A DNA stretch of 64,000 nucleotides from Dyadobacter sediminis (GTDB lineage Bacteria > Bacteroidota > Bacteroidia > Cytophagales > Spirosomataceae): positions 620,001 to 684,000 of the forward strand of contig NZ_VCEI01000025.1 in assembly GCF_005860765.1 (NCBI RefSeq). Direction: 5' to 3'. Under the pieces are notes generated by a model, which was given only the letters and a program-made list of their open reading frames with translations, was not told the origin of the DNA and made no database searches. Made by a program: the position numbers and the translations under genes. Numbering within the stretch: position 1 is the first letter of the stretch; each line of letters opens with the position of its first letter. Positions 35,848 to 45,516 of this stretch are shown here, piece after piece.

Positions 35848-37164
35848 TTAAACCGCATCCGAAAGGCTTGTAAAGGTAAAATCACGGATTTTCAGCGGTG
35901 GCACGAGGTTGCCGCCTGCACGCACCGGCTTGCCGATTGCTTCCAGGTTATTGAGCATGATCACCGGACTTTCGTTGAACCGGAAATTTTTCACCGGATA
36001 TTTGATCTGTCCGTTTTCAATGTAAAAAGTGCCGTCGCGCGTGAGTCCGGTATACAGCAATGTTTGCGGGTCCACAGCGCGGATATACCAAAGTCGAGTT
36101 ACCAGAATTCCTTTTTCTGTTCCTCTGATCAGATCGGCCAGCGACTCGGTTCCGCCCTGGAAAATAAATCCGGACGGTGCCGGAATTGCCTTAACGCCTT
36201 GTTTCTGCGCCCAGAAACGGGAATAGGACATGTTTTTCACCACGCCGTTTTCAACCCACATCACTTTTTCCTGCGGGCGTCCGTCTCCGCTGAACGGCGA
36301 ACCGGGAATTTCACTATTCTGCGGATCTGAATAAATGTTTACACGTTCGTCAAAAAGCTTTTCACCAAGCCTTGTTCCGCCGCCTTTTTTACCCAGAAAA
36401 CTCCGTCCTTCGTCTGCGTTCCGTGCGTCCATGCTGCGCATCATATTTTGCAAAAGGTCCACACCAGCCGTTGGTTCGAGGATTACGGTGTATTTTCCCG
36501 GTTCCAAAGCTTTTGCCGAAGCAGATGCAAGCGCTTTTTGCATGGCCACTTCTGTTGCGGAAGCGGTGCTTAATCTGGAGGCATCATTGTAATCGCGTGC
36601 GGCATAACCGGAACCTTTGCCGTCTGCCGTGCGCACAGTGATCGAAAAGTCAACCGATGTGGCTTTATTGTAACCAAAAAGACCTTTGTTGTTCCCCATG
36701 GCCGAAAACCCGGCGGTGTCTTCCATGTAACCTGCGGCTGTCAGATTTTTCTTTGCGCAGGGATCAATGCTGTCAAATGCTGCTTTTGCGCGGAAATCCG
36801 GGTTGATCGCAGCGGTCGCTTCGGCATAAGAATGGGTTTCCGAATACTGTTGCGGCCCGAGCATGGGCACATATTCAGGGTTGTCAGGAGCCAGTTTGGC
36901 GATTTCTTCGGCTCTGCGAACCGTTTTTTCCAGAGAAGCGTCGTCGAACTCGTTGATCGTGGACGTTCCGGATTTTTTACCAAAAATCGAAGTTACCGAA
37001 AGGGACAGATCGGTCGTTTCTCCGCTTGTTGAAACGGAATTCCTTGCATAACGGATGTTACCGGTCCGGTTGCCTTCCAAACCCACGCTGATTTCGTCGG
37101 CCTTTGAAAATGCCAGAACTTTATCAATGATTTTTTTCGCTTCTTCCTTAGATAAAATGGCCAT
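35848..37164 (-). CDS. TldE/PmbA-like subunit, pair 2
   Basis: This is a paralogue of the 32728 gene (438 residues from MAILSKEEAKKII). An in-frame ATG at 37263 would add 33 residues and overlap the upstream TldD gene, so the start at 37164 was chosen; it matches the sister's N-terminus. RYARNSVSTSGETTDLSLSV and the C-terminal [27 protein letters not shown] are conserved. No HExxxH motif and no signal peptide. It is 70 bases after its TldD partner. Confidence 0.88.
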   Translation of the reverse strand: MAILSKEEAKKIIDKVLAFSKADEISVGLEGNRTGNIRYARNSVSTSGETTDLSLSVTSIFGKKSGTSTINEFDDASLEKTVRRAEEIAKLAPDNPEYVPMLGPQQYSETHSYAEATAAINPDFRAKAAFDSIDPCAKKNLTAAGYMEDTAGFSAMGNNKGLFGYNKATSVDFSITVRTADGKGSGYAARDYNDASRLSTASATEVAMQKALASASAKALEPGKYTVILEPTAGVDLLQNMMRSMDARNADEGRSFLGKKGGGTRLGEKLFDERVNIYSDPQNSEIPGSPFSGDGRPQEKVMWVENGVVKNMSYSRFWAQKQGVKAIPAPSGFIFQGGTESLADLIRGTEKGILVTRLWYIRAVDPQTLLYTGLTRDGTFYIENGQIKYPVKNFRFNESPVIMLNNLEAIGKPVRAGGNLVPPLKIRDFTFTSLSDAV

Positions 37165-37234
37165 TTCTTGAAAATGATTTGCTTTTGAAAAATGTGGCTG
37201 ATTAGCAGAAAATCCACTGCCAGTTGCGTTTTGA

Positions 37235-38878
37235 TCAGATTTTGCGTCCCGTGTTGATGACATTGACGCCGTCGAAACGGGAAGTGGCGCTTCCGTGAGA
37301 AACCGCGCTCACTTGCGCAGGCTGGCCTTTTCCATCGAAAAACGAGCCGAATGTGCGGTAATCGTCTTTGTCACAAAGCTGTGAACACGAGTTCCAGAAT
37401 TCCTGTGTGTTGGATTGATACGCCACATCGTCCAGCATGCCCGCAATTTCTCCGTTTTTGATCTCATAAAAGACCTGACCGCCGAACTGGAAATTATAAC
37501 GCTGCTGATCAATCGAGTAGGAGCCCCGGCCAATGATGTAAATGCCTTTTTCAACGCCTTTGATCATATCCAGCACACTGCGTTTTTCGGTGCCCGGTTT
37601 TAACGAAATATTGGGCATGCGCTGAAACTGGACCGAATTCCAGTTGTCCGCATAACAGCAGCCATGCGATTCTTTTTCGCCAATGATCTTCGCCTGATCG
37701 CGGATCGCCTGATAATTGACCAGAACACCGTCTTTGATGATGTCCCATTCCTTGCAGGGAACGCCTTCGTCGTCATACCCGACGGCCCCAAGCGTGTTCG
37801 CCTGCGTTTTATCCGCTACAATGTTCACCAGCTTGCTTCCGTAAGCAAAGTTTTTCGATTCCCACTTATCCAAAGTTGCAAAGCTCGTCCCGGCATAATT
37901 GGCCTCATAACCCAGGACGCGATCGAGTTCCGTAGGGTGACCGACCGATTCATGGATGGTCAGTCCGAGGTGATTCGGATCCAGAACAAGGTCATATTTG
38001 CCGGCCAGAACCGATTTTGCCGTCATTTTTTCCTTTGCCTGCTTTGCCGCCATAATGGCATCTTCCACCATATCGTACGAGTTCCGATACCCAACCAGAC
38101 CATTCGGGCCGGCAATTTTTTCGGAAGCCAGCCCGTCCAGATATTCGTAACCCATGCCCATCGGCGAGCTGATGGCGTCGCGCGTCTTGAATTTGCCGGC
38201 AGCCTTGTCCGTTACCGTAACCGTGAATGTAGGCCAGATCCGGTGCACGTCCTGGTCTATAAAGGACCCGTCGGATGAGGCAAAATATTTCTGTTCGTTT
38301 ACAAAAAACAAATTGGATGTGACGAAGCCGGCGCCGTTTTTCATCGCCTCTCCGTTCACATGCATTAAAAGGTCTATTTTTTCCTGAATGGGAATTTCAA
38401 ATGCATTTTTCTTTACAGGCGTTTTCCAGGTTTTATCGCCAACTCCTTTTTGCTCGGCCAGTACAACCGGCTCTTTCTGGAATTTTGAATTTGCTTTGGC
38501 AATTTCAACGGCCGTTGCAGCACATTTGGCAATGCCTTCCGCGGTCACATCGCTGGTTGCCGCAAAACCCCAGGTTCCGTTTGCAATCACGCGAATGCCG
38601 ACGCCGTAAGATTCCGTATTCACGATGTTCTGGACCTGCTTTTCGCGGGTGAAAAGATATTGCTGCAAATAGCGCCCGATCCGGACGTCCGTGTACGTTG
38701 CGCCTTTGCTTCTGGCCGCATTCAGCGCAATTTCCGAAAACTTTTTCTTGGCAGCGACATCGATCCACGGTTCAAGCAAATGTGCTGCGCTCACAGGGTT
38801 TCCGGTCACCGGAACGGAGGCAAGCATCAAAGCGCCCGTGCCGAGCCCGGCCATTTGCATAAAATCTCTTCTTTTCAT
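37235..38878 (-). CDS. TldD-like metallopeptidase with Tat signal, pair 2
   Basis: This 547-residue paralogue of the 34077 gene has HESVGH at residues 309-314 and a Tat signal MKRRDFMQMAGLGTGALM. Most of the protein aligns without gaps with its sister (for example VQNIVNTESYGVG and VLGYEANYAGTSFATLDKW). It is the first gene of the minus-strand run, so the operon promoter should be upstream of 38878. An AT-rich inverted repeat AATATTTAACAAATATT at 38993-39009 lies in that region. Confidence 0.92.
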   Translation of the reverse strand: MKRRDFMQMAGLGTGALMLASVPVTGNPVSAAHLLEPWIDVAAKKKFSEIALNAARSKGATYTDVRIGRYLQQYLFTREKQVQNIVNTESYGVGIRVIANGTWGFAATSDVTAEGIAKCAATAVEIAKANSKFQKEPVVLAEQKGVGDKTWKTPVKKNAFEIPIQEKIDLLMHVNGEAMKNGAGFVTSNLFFVNEQKYFASSDGSFIDQDVHRIWPTFTVTVTDKAAGKFKTRDAISSPMGMGYEYLDGLASEKIAGPNGLVGYRNSYDMVEDAIMAAKQAKEKMTAKSVLAGKYDLVLDPNHLGLTIHESVGHPTELDRVLGYEANYAGTSFATLDKWESKNFAYGSKLVNIVADKTQANTLGAVGYDDEGVPCKEWDIIKDGVLVNYQAIRDQAKIIGEKESHGCCYADNWNSVQFQRMPNISLKPGTEKRSVLDMIKGVEKGIYIIGRGSYSIDQQRYNFQFGGQVFYEIKNGEIAGMLDDVAYQSNTQEFWNSCSQLCDKDDYRTFGSFFDGKGQPAQVSAVSHGSATSRFDGVNVINTGRKI

Positions 38879-39613
38879 TAAGATTCAGGATGTAAATTGA
38901 AGTTCATTCCGATCGGGAAAAGCCATCCATGCAGTCAGAATGATGAAGGCGGCTTCTTGTCAGAATGTCAGATTGAAAACACAATGTAAAAAAATATTTA
39001 ACAAATATTGCTGTGGTAATCATTTTTCCCAATACAGGTTTAAAACAAAAAGCAGCCATTCTGTGGCAGACGGGCTGATTTTTGAAACCATTTTTACATT
39101 TTGTTAAACCGAATCCAGCTTCTTCAACAGCCGGCACCTTTCAGCTTTTCAATGGATGGCGCCGAAAAACTGCATGTCCGGAAAGTATTCAACTAATGCA
39201 ATGGGGACAAGGCGGAAACCGGCCGGTTACCTGAAACAGGAATAACCACCGTTTACCGGAAAAGGGGAAATACGGTCTTCAGAAATCCGGTCAGTGACTG
39301 GCTGCCTGCCGGGAGACACTACTTTTTTGATAAGGCACCCTATCAAAATGATAAGGCCGAAAGTTGTTTGAAAATATATAAATATTAGTAAATAGTTAGT
39401 GATCAGCAAGTTGAAATATTTTAATCCGATTTGGTATGCCTTTGGATTGTATCAGGGAAAAGTCAAAACAAATGAAGCGTATCAATCCATCAGAAAGAAA
39501 GCCGGCGGCCATCACAAAACAAACGGATTCTTTTGCTGTGCTTATTGCTTTTTACCCGATGATCACGGTCGATAAAACCGACTTGCCCAGTTCTTACTTA
39601 ACTAACTTATATC
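38879..39613. other. Divergent intergenic region between TldD and kdp operons
   Basis: About 735 bases without a convincing gene. It should hold the promoters of both operons. Visible elements are the AT-rich inverted repeat at 38993-39009 and the inverted/direct repeat at 39325-39356. An 83-codon frame at 39436-39687 overlaps a better small gene in another frame and was not called. Confidence 0.5.
39325..39356 (+). promoter_or_regulatory. Inverted and direct repeat upstream of kdp
   Basis: TTTTGATAAGG (39325-39335) and CCTATCAAAA (39339-39348) form an inverted repeat with a 3-base spacer and one unpaired A. TGATAAGG recurs directly at 39349-39356. This three-half-site layout suggests a regulator binding site, about 260 bases before the first kdp ORF. 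Confidence 0.35.
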
Positions 39614-39697
39614 ATGCTTACAATCCTCTTAGTTGTCGCAGGCTGCGCCTGCTTCGCGCTTTTTTATCAATCCATTGCATTTTTTGAAAAGATCTGA
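39614..39697 (+). CDS. Small single-helix membrane protein before KdpF
   Basis: A 27-residue peptide, MLTILLVVAGCACF...EKI, is almost entirely one hydrophobic helix with an acidic/basic end (FFEKI). It ends 4 bases before the KdpF-like ORF and is in the same orientation. Small hydrophobic ORFs occur at the head of Bacteroidota kdp operons; a stabilising role like that of KdpF is inferred. It is too short to identify by family. Confidence 0.55.
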   Translation: MLTILLVVAGCACFALFYQSIAFFEKI

Positions 39698-39701
39698 AAT
39701 C

Positions 39702-39779
39702 ATGGCAGCACTATTTATCATATCCATCGGCGTGTTTGTTTACATGTGCTACGTGCTTATCAAACCCGAGAAATTCTAA
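39702..39779 (+). CDS. kdpF: KdpF-like small subunit of the potassium ATPase
   Basis: A 25-residue single-helix peptide (MAALFIISIGVFVYMCYVLI, then KPEKF). The LIKPEKF ending is typical of KdpF, which stabilises the KdpABC complex in the inner membrane. It lies 27 bases before kdpA. Confidence 0.8.
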   Translation: MAALFIISIGVFVYMCYVLIKPEKF

Positions 39780-39806
39780 CAGGTCCGCTATCAATTCTTA
39801 ATAAAA

Positions 39807-41495
39807 ATGAACACAGAAATTTTAGGCGTCATTGCCGTGTATGCAACGACCATCCTGATGGCAGTCCCGTTCGGTAAGTACATTGCCAGCGTTTATGCAT
39901 CCGAAAAGACGCTGCTGGATCCCGTATTCAATCCTCTTGAAAATAGCTTTTTCCGCATCAGCGGTATTGACCGAAAGGCCGAAATGAACTGGAAACAACA
40001 TCTGTCCGCCATGCTGACGATCAACTTTGTCTGGTTTTTACTGGGTATGTTTGTACTCATGAATCAGGGATGGCTGCCGCTGAATCCGGACGGTAACCCG
40101 GGGCAAACCGCTGATCTTGCCTTTAATACCAGTATATCCTTTGTTGTCAATTGTAACCTGCAGCATTATTCGGGAGAAAGCGGCATAAGCTATCTGTCGC
40201 AGCTTTTTTTAATGTTTCTGCAGTTTGTAAGCGCAGCAACAGGGATGGCAGCAGCCGTTGTTTTATTCATTGCCTTAAAACAGAAAGCGGCCGGTAAGCT
40301 CGGTAACTTTTATAACCTGATGCTGATCTCGTGCACGCGGATTTTATTGCCTGTATCCATCGTTGTGGCCGGCATCCTGGCATTCAACGGCACGCCAATG
40401 ACTCTTGAAGGCAAAGGCAGTATGATCAGCATGCAGGGCGACACGGTCGGAGTATCCACCGGACCGGTAGCAGCCTTTGTTGCCATCAAGCATTTGGGAA
40501 CCAACGGAGGCGGGTTCTATGGTACCAACTCGGCACATCCGCTGGAAAACCCGAATTACATGACCAACATGGTCGAGATGCTTTCTCAGATGATTATCCC
40601 GCTGGCCATGATCTTTGCACTTGGCTTCTTTCTGAAAAGAAAGAAAATGGCCCGGATGATTTTTGGCGTGATGACTCTTGGCTTTCTGCTGCTCTGTGTA
40701 CCGACGATTGTCTGGGAAGTACAGGGTAACCCGGCCATCGCACGGATGGGCATTGATATGGGAGCAGGTGCTATGGAAGGAAAGGAGGTCCGATTTGGAA
40801 GTGCAGCTTCCGGGTTCTGGAGTATAGCCACCACCGTGATCTCGACGGGATCGGTCAATGCCATGCACGACAGCACCATGCCGCTATCCGGAATGATGCA
40901 GCTGCTTTCGATGATGACCAACGCTTTTTACGGCGGCTGCGGAGTCGGAATCCTGAACTTCTTTATCTTCATTATTCTCGCTGTTTTCATCAGCGGCCTC
41001 ATGGTAGGACGTACGCCTGAGTTTCTGGGTAAAAAGATTGAAGGCCGCGAGATGAAGATTGCCATGATCGTGGCACTTTTGCACCCGCTTTTGATTCTGG
41101 CAGGCACTGCGCTGGCAGCCGCTTTTCCGGAGATCACAGCGGCCGGCCTGAACAATCCCGGCTTTCATGGATTCAGTGAAATGCTTTATGAGTACACCTC
41201 ATCGGCAGCCAATAATGGAAGCGGTTTTGAGGGTTTGGGTGACAATAATCCCTGGTGGAACATTACCACAGGCTTCGTGCTGCTCCTTTCCCGGTTTATC
41301 CCGATCATCGGACCAATAGCGATTGCAGGGCTTTTAGCCGACAAAAAGTACATTCCTGAAAGCGCAGGTACGCTACGGACGGATTCAGCTACTTTTGGAA
41401 TGATGGTCATGGCGGTGATCGTGATCATTACCGCGTTGTCGTTCTTCCCATCGCTGACGCTGGGCCCGATTGCCGAATATTTCAGCATACGTTAA
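39807..41495 (+). CDS. kdpA: Potassium-transporting ATPase subunit A
   Basis: This 562-residue membrane subunit forms the selectivity filter and pore. The four filter-like segments are visible as NTSISFVVNCNLQHYSGE, HLGTNGGGFYGTNSAHPLENP, STGSVNAMHDSTMPLSG and EYTSSAANNGSGFEGLGDN. Length fits the family (about 560). It is the first large gene of the kdp operon, and kdpB follows after 57 bases. The operon serves high-affinity potassium uptake when potassium is scarce. Confidence 0.97.
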   Translation: MNTEILGVIAVYATTILMAVPFGKYIASVYASEKTLLDPVFNPLENSFFRISGIDRKAEMNWKQHLSAMLTINFVWFLLGMFVLMNQGWLPLNPDGNPGQTADLAFNTSISFVVNCNLQHYSGESGISYLSQLFLMFLQFVSAATGMAAAVVLFIALKQKAAGKLGNFYNLMLISCTRILLPVSIVVAGILAFNGTPMTLEGKGSMISMQGDTVGVSTGPVAAFVAIKHLGTNGGGFYGTNSAHPLENPNYMTNMVEMLSQMIIPLAMIFALGFFLKRKKMARMIFGVMTLGFLLLCVPTIVWEVQGNPAIARMGIDMGAGAMEGKEVRFGSAASGFWSIATTVISTGSVNAMHDSTMPLSGMMQLLSMMTNAFYGGCGVGILNFFIFIILAVFISGLMVGRTPEFLGKKIEGREMKIAMIVALLHPLLILAGTALAAAFPEITAAGLNNPGFHGFSEMLYEYTSSAANNGSGFEGLGDNNPWWNITTGFVLLLSRFIPIIGPIAIAGLLADKKYIPESAGTLRTDSATFGMMVMAVIVIITALSFFPSLTLGPIAEYFSIR

Positions 41496-41552
41496 TCAAA
41501 CCGAATAATTCAAATTCCAGCCGGCAGCCAAAAAGCGAAGCGCTGACGGCTA

Positions 41553-43613
41553 ATGGCCAATAGTTCCAAAAAAATGAAGAATCAAAATGCATCCTTATTC
41601 CAGAAGGATCTGGTCAATCAGGCTCTCAAACAGTCTTTTGTTAAATTAAGCCCCCGGATCCTGTTTCGTAATCCGGTCATGTTTACCGTCGAAATAGGTA
41701 CATTTGTCATGTTTGTGGTCTGTCTGTGGATCTTGTCAGGCAATACGTCCCAGGGCGGTTTTGGCTACAACTTTGTTATCTTTCTGATCCTTCTGCTAAC
41801 CTTGCTGTTTGCCAACTTTGCCGAAGCAATTGCCGAAGCAAGGGGAAAAGCCCAGGCCGACAGCCTGCGTAAAACCCGTGAAGAAACGCCCGCCAAACTG
41901 GTGACCGACAACAAGCCGGGGTTTGCTGTATCAACCCGGAATGTCATGTCGGCCCAGATGAAAAAAGGAGATGTTTTTATCTGTGAGGCCGGCGACAACA
42001 TCGCCACGGATGGCGAGATCATTGAAGGTCTGGCTACTATCGACGAAAGTGCCATAACGGGTGAATCCGCTCCGGTGATCCGTGAAGCGGGTGGCGATAA
42101 AAGCAGCGTAACAGGTGGTACCCGGGTGCTTTCCGACAAGATCAAGGTCATGGTAACCACTGCGCCGGGCGAAAGTTTTCTGGATAAGATGATCGCGCTG
42201 GTGGAAGGTGCCAGTCGCCAGAAAACACCCAACGAAATTGCTTTGACGATCCTTTTGGCTGGATTTACACTGGTATTTGTGATTGTCTGCGTGACGCTGA
42301 AACCCTTTGCCGATTATTCCGGTACGCCTATTACGATTGCTGCATTCATCTCACTGTTTGTGTGCCTGATCCCGACAACGATTGGCGGGCTGCTTTCCGC
42401 CATCGGTATTGCAGGGATGGACCGGGCGCTACGTGCCAACGTGATTACCAAATCCGGGAAAGCGGTTGAAACGGCAGGGGATATTGATGTGCTTTTACTG
42501 GACAAAACAGGTACGATCACCATTGGCAACCGAAAGGCAACGCAATTTCATGCAGCAAAAGGCATCCCGGACAACCATTTCGTGAAAGCCGCCGTACTTA
42601 GTTCCATTGCTGACGAGACGCCGGAAGGAAAATCAATTCTGGAACTGGCCAATGCGACGCCATCGACTTACCAGATTTCAAATCCGAAATTTATCAAGTT
42701 CACAGCCGAAACACGCAGCTCCGGCGTCGACTTTGAAGCTACCCGCATCCGGAAAGGCGCATTTGATTCGATCCGAAGTCTGGTTACCAATGCCGGAAAC
42801 CCGTTTCCGCCCGAGATCGAAGAACGTGTGAAAACCATTTCAAACAACGGAGGTACTCCGCTGGTGGTTTCTGAAAACGAGCGTGTACTGGGCGTTGTCG
42901 AGTTGCAGGATATCATCAAGCCGGGCATCAGCGAGCGATTCGGGCGGCTTCGCAGAATGGGGGTCAAAACTGTTATGGTGACCGGCGATAATCCGCTTAC
43001 GGCCAGGTTTATTGCAGAAAAGGCCGGTGTGGATGATTTTATTGCCGAAGCCAGGCCCGAAGACAAAATGAACTACATCAAAAAGGAGCAGGAAGGCGGT
43101 AAGCTCGTAGCAATGATGGGAGATGGTACCAATGATGCGCCGGCGCTTGCCCAGGCGGATGTGGGTGTTGCAATGAACAGCGGAACGCAGGCAGCCAAGG
43201 AAGCAGGTAACATGGTCGATCTGGACAATGATCCCACCAAGCTGATCGAGATCGTTGAAATCGGCAAGCAGCTCCTGATGACACGCGGAACGCTGACGAC
43301 CTTCTCGATTGCCAATGATGTGGCCAAATACTTTGCCATTATCCCGGCCCTGTTCATCGCCAGTATACCCGCACTGCAAGGACTGAACATCATGCGGCTC
43401 AACAGTCCTGAAAGTGCGATCCTGTCGGCTGTGATCTTTAATGCAGTCATCATCCCGTTTTTGATCCCGCTTGCTCTGAAAGGCGTAGCTTACAAACCCA
43501 TCGGCGCCAGCGCGCTGCTGAGAAGAAACCTGTTTATTTACGGTTTGGGGGGCATACTGGTTCCATTCATCGGAATTAAAGTTATCGACCTGGTGGTGAG
43601 CTTCTGGATTTAG
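41553..43613 (+). CDS. kdpB: Potassium-transporting ATPase ATP-binding subunit B
   Basis: This 686-residue P-type ATPase has the actuator motif TGES (residues 169-172), the phosphorylation motif DKTGT with Asp317 as phosphate acceptor, and the hinge [10 protein letters not shown]. It hydrolyses ATP to drive potassium through KdpA. An alternative start at MKNQNASLF (residue 8) is possible. It is followed by kdpC after 33 bases. Confidence 0.97.
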   Translation: MANSSKKMKNQNASLFQKDLVNQALKQSFVKLSPRILFRNPVMFTVEIGTFVMFVVCLWILSGNTSQGGFGYNFVIFLILLLTLLFANFAEAIAEARGKAQADSLRKTREETPAKLVTDNKPGFAVSTRNVMSAQMKKGDVFICEAGDNIATDGEIIEGLATIDESAITGESAPVIREAGGDKSSVTGGTRVLSDKIKVMVTTAPGESFLDKMIALVEGASRQKTPNEIALTILLAGFTLVFVIVCVTLKPFADYSGTPITIAAFISLFVCLIPTTIGGLLSAIGIAGMDRALRANVITKSGKAVETAGDIDVLLLDKTGTITIGNRKATQFHAAKGIPDNHFVKAAVLSSIADETPEGKSILELANATPSTYQISNPKFIKFTAETRSSGVDFEATRIRKGAFDSIRSLVTNAGNPFPPEIEERVKTISNNGGTPLVVSENERVLGVVELQDIIKPGISERFGRLRRMGVKTVMVTGDNPLTARFIAEKAGVDDFIAEARPEDKMNYIKKEQEGGKLVAMMGDGTNDAPALAQADVGVAMNSGTQAAKEAGNMVDLDNDPTKLIEIVEIGKQLLMTRGTLTTFSIANDVAKYFAIIPALFIASIPALQGLNIMRLNSPESAILSAVIFNAVIIPFLIPLALKGVAYKPIGASALLRRNLFIYGLGGILVPFIGIKVIDLVVSFWI

Positions 43614-43646
43614 AATTTAACTTAAAAACATTAAAGCTGAGAAAAC

Positions 43647-44204
43647 ATGAAAACGAACCTGTTTCCTGCAATCAAACTGACCATTGTAACGCTGATCTTT
43701 TTCTGTGTAATTTATCCTGCCGTTGTTTGGGCAATTGCACAGCTGGCCCCGGGCAGCGGACATGGTGAAATAGTAACAGCCAATGGTAAACGCTACTATG
43801 CCAACATTGGCCAGAAATTTACCGAAGACCGGTTTTTCAACAGCCGTCCGTCGGCGGTGGAGTACAATGCAGCCGGAAGCGGAGGCAGCAATAAAGGACC
43901 TTCCAACCCGGAATACCTGGCCATAGTGCAGGCAAGGATCGACACTTTTCTGGTACATAACCCGGGTACAGACAAAAAAGACATTCCAGTCGAATTGGTA
44001 ACGGCCAGCGGCAGCGGTCTTGATCCCCACATTTCTCCCAGGGCGGCATGGTTGCAGGTCAAAAGGATAGCAGCAGCACGGAAGGTATCCGAAGCAAAAA
44101 TCATGCAGCTTGTCAGTGCTCATACGGAAAAGCCGCTGTCAGGCTTGTTCGGGCCTGAAAAGGTTCATGTGCTCAGTCTGAACATGGCATTGGAAAAACT
44201 TTAA
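43647..44204 (+). CDS. kdpC: Potassium-transporting ATPase subunit C
   Basis: This 185-residue protein has one N-terminal membrane helix (about residues 10-30; IVTLIFFCVIYPAVVWAIAQL) and a periplasmic domain with family motifs FFNSRPSAVEYNAAGSGGSNKGPSNP and GSGLDPHISPRAAWLQVKRIA. It stabilises the KdpB-KdpA complex. A terminator-like stem-loop follows. Confidence 0.96.
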   Translation: MKTNLFPAIKLTIVTLIFFCVIYPAVVWAIAQLAPGSGHGEIVTANGKRYYANIGQKFTEDRFFNSRPSAVEYNAAGSGGSNKGPSNPEYLAIVQARIDTFLVHNPGTDKKDIPVELVTASGSGLDPHISPRAAWLQVKRIAAARKVSEAKIMQLVSAHTEKPLSGLFGPEKVHVLSLNMALEKL

Positions 44205-44211
44205 CATTGCC

Positions 44212-44253
44212 CCCGGCACCTACAGGCAGCGACGCGGGGCCGGGGATTTTTTA
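44212..44253 (+). terminator. Rho-independent terminator after kdpC
   Basis: CCCCGGCACC (44212-44221) pairs with GGGGCCGGGG (44237-44246), one mismatch, and is followed by A then six T. It lies between kdpC and the porin gene, so the porin, KdpD-like and kinase genes would be expressed by read-through or their own promoter. Confidence 0.75.
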
Positions 44254-44286
44254 AGCGCCGCTACATTCATTTACAGTACCATTTCA

Positions 44287-45387
44287 ATGAAAATTTTATT
44301 ATTAGCTGCATTCGGATTCGTGATGTTGAAACCGGCTCTGGCCCAGGATTCTACTGAAACGAAGCGCCCTCTGACTATTAGCGGCTATGCGGAAGCATAC
44401 TACAATTACGATTTCAACAGGCCGTCGGACAATACCGTGCCGGGCTTTCTTTACAATTTCAACCGGGCCGGGGAAGTGAACCTGAACCTGGGGTTTGTCA
44501 AAGCAAACTATACTGCAAACCACGTCAGGGCCAATCTGGCACTTGCAGCAGGAACCTATGTTAATGCCAATTATGGGGCCGAGCCGGGCGTGCTCAAAAA
44601 CGTTTTCGAAGCCAGTATAGGTGTCAAAATCTCCAAAAGTGCCAATCTCTGGATCGATGCCGGGATCATGCCTTCGCATATCGGTTTTGAAAGTGCTATC
44701 GGAAAGGAGAACTGGACGCTGACAAGAAGTCTGGTCGCTGAAAATACGCCTTATTTTGAATCAGGCGTGAAGCTTGGCTTTACTACCAGAGATGAAAAAC
44801 TCTATTTATCAGCCCTGTACCTGAATGGCTGGCAGCGGATCCAGCGGGTGGACGGAAATACCACACCCGCCTTTGGAACGCAGGTTACCTACAAACCGGC
44901 AACAAATGTAACTTTGAACTACAGCACCTTTATGGGCTCCGACAAGCCTGACAGTGCAAGACAAATGCGTTATCACCAAAACTTCTACGGTATTTTCCAG
45001 CTGACAGAAAAATTCGGGATAACTGCCGGGTTTGATTATGGTACAGAGCAGAAAGCAAAGGGCAGCAGCGATTATAACAACTGGTTTGTGCCCGTGCTGA
45101 TCGCTCGCTACGCGGCATCTCCGAAAGTAAATCTTGCAGCCCGGGGCGAATACTTTCAGGATAAAAACGGCGTCATTATTGCCACAGGCACCCGGAACGG
45201 CTTTAAAACATTCGGTATTTCTGCCAACGTGGATTACGCTGTTTTTCCGGGTGTGCTCTGGCGCGTGGAAGCCCGAAATCTAGGCAGTAAAGACCGGATA
45301 TTTTTCAAAAGAAATGACAGCCTGTCAAAAGGATTGTCGCAAAAGGACAACTTCTTTTTGACCTCTTCGCTATCCATTGCATTTTGA
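44287..45387 (+). CDS. Outer-membrane porin of the kdp locus
   Basis: This 366-residue protein has a signal peptide (about residues 1-19, ending ALAQ) and alternating amphipathic strands ending in Phe (SSLSIAF), as expected of a beta-barrel. The start GYAEAYYNYDFNRPSDN and the WIDAGIMPSHIGFESAIGKENWTLTRSL segment fit the BBP2-type porins found next to kdp genes in Bacteroidota. A role in letting potassium or other small solutes cross the outer membrane is inferred from position. Confidence 0.82.
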   Translation: MKILLLAAFGFVMLKPALAQDSTETKRPLTISGYAEAYYNYDFNRPSDNTVPGFLYNFNRAGEVNLNLGFVKANYTANHVRANLALAAGTYVNANYGAEPGVLKNVFEASIGVKISKSANLWIDAGIMPSHIGFESAIGKENWTLTRSLVAENTPYFESGVKLGFTTRDEKLYLSALYLNGWQRIQRVDGNTTPAFGTQVTYKPATNVTLNYSTFMGSDKPDSARQMRYHQNFYGIFQLTEKFGITAGFDYGTEQKAKGSSDYNNWFVPVLIARYAASPKVNLAARGEYFQDKNGVIIATGTRNGFKTFGISANVDYAVFPGVLWRVEARNLGSKDRIFFKRNDSLSKGLSQKDNFFLTSSLSIAF

Positions 45388-45516
45388 TTTTTTTTGCCGG
45401 TCGCCAGGCAATTTCTATGGTGACCGGCATTCCTTGTGTACGGCGGCCCTGTTTGAATCCGTTCAGGGCAGCAGTGTTACAAAGGCTGACCATGTTATTT
45501 AACCCCAATCAAACCG

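Noticed and set aside
39436..39687. 83-codon frame before kdpF
   Set aside because: It overlaps, in another frame, the better-supported 27-residue membrane peptide and shows no domain or signal features.
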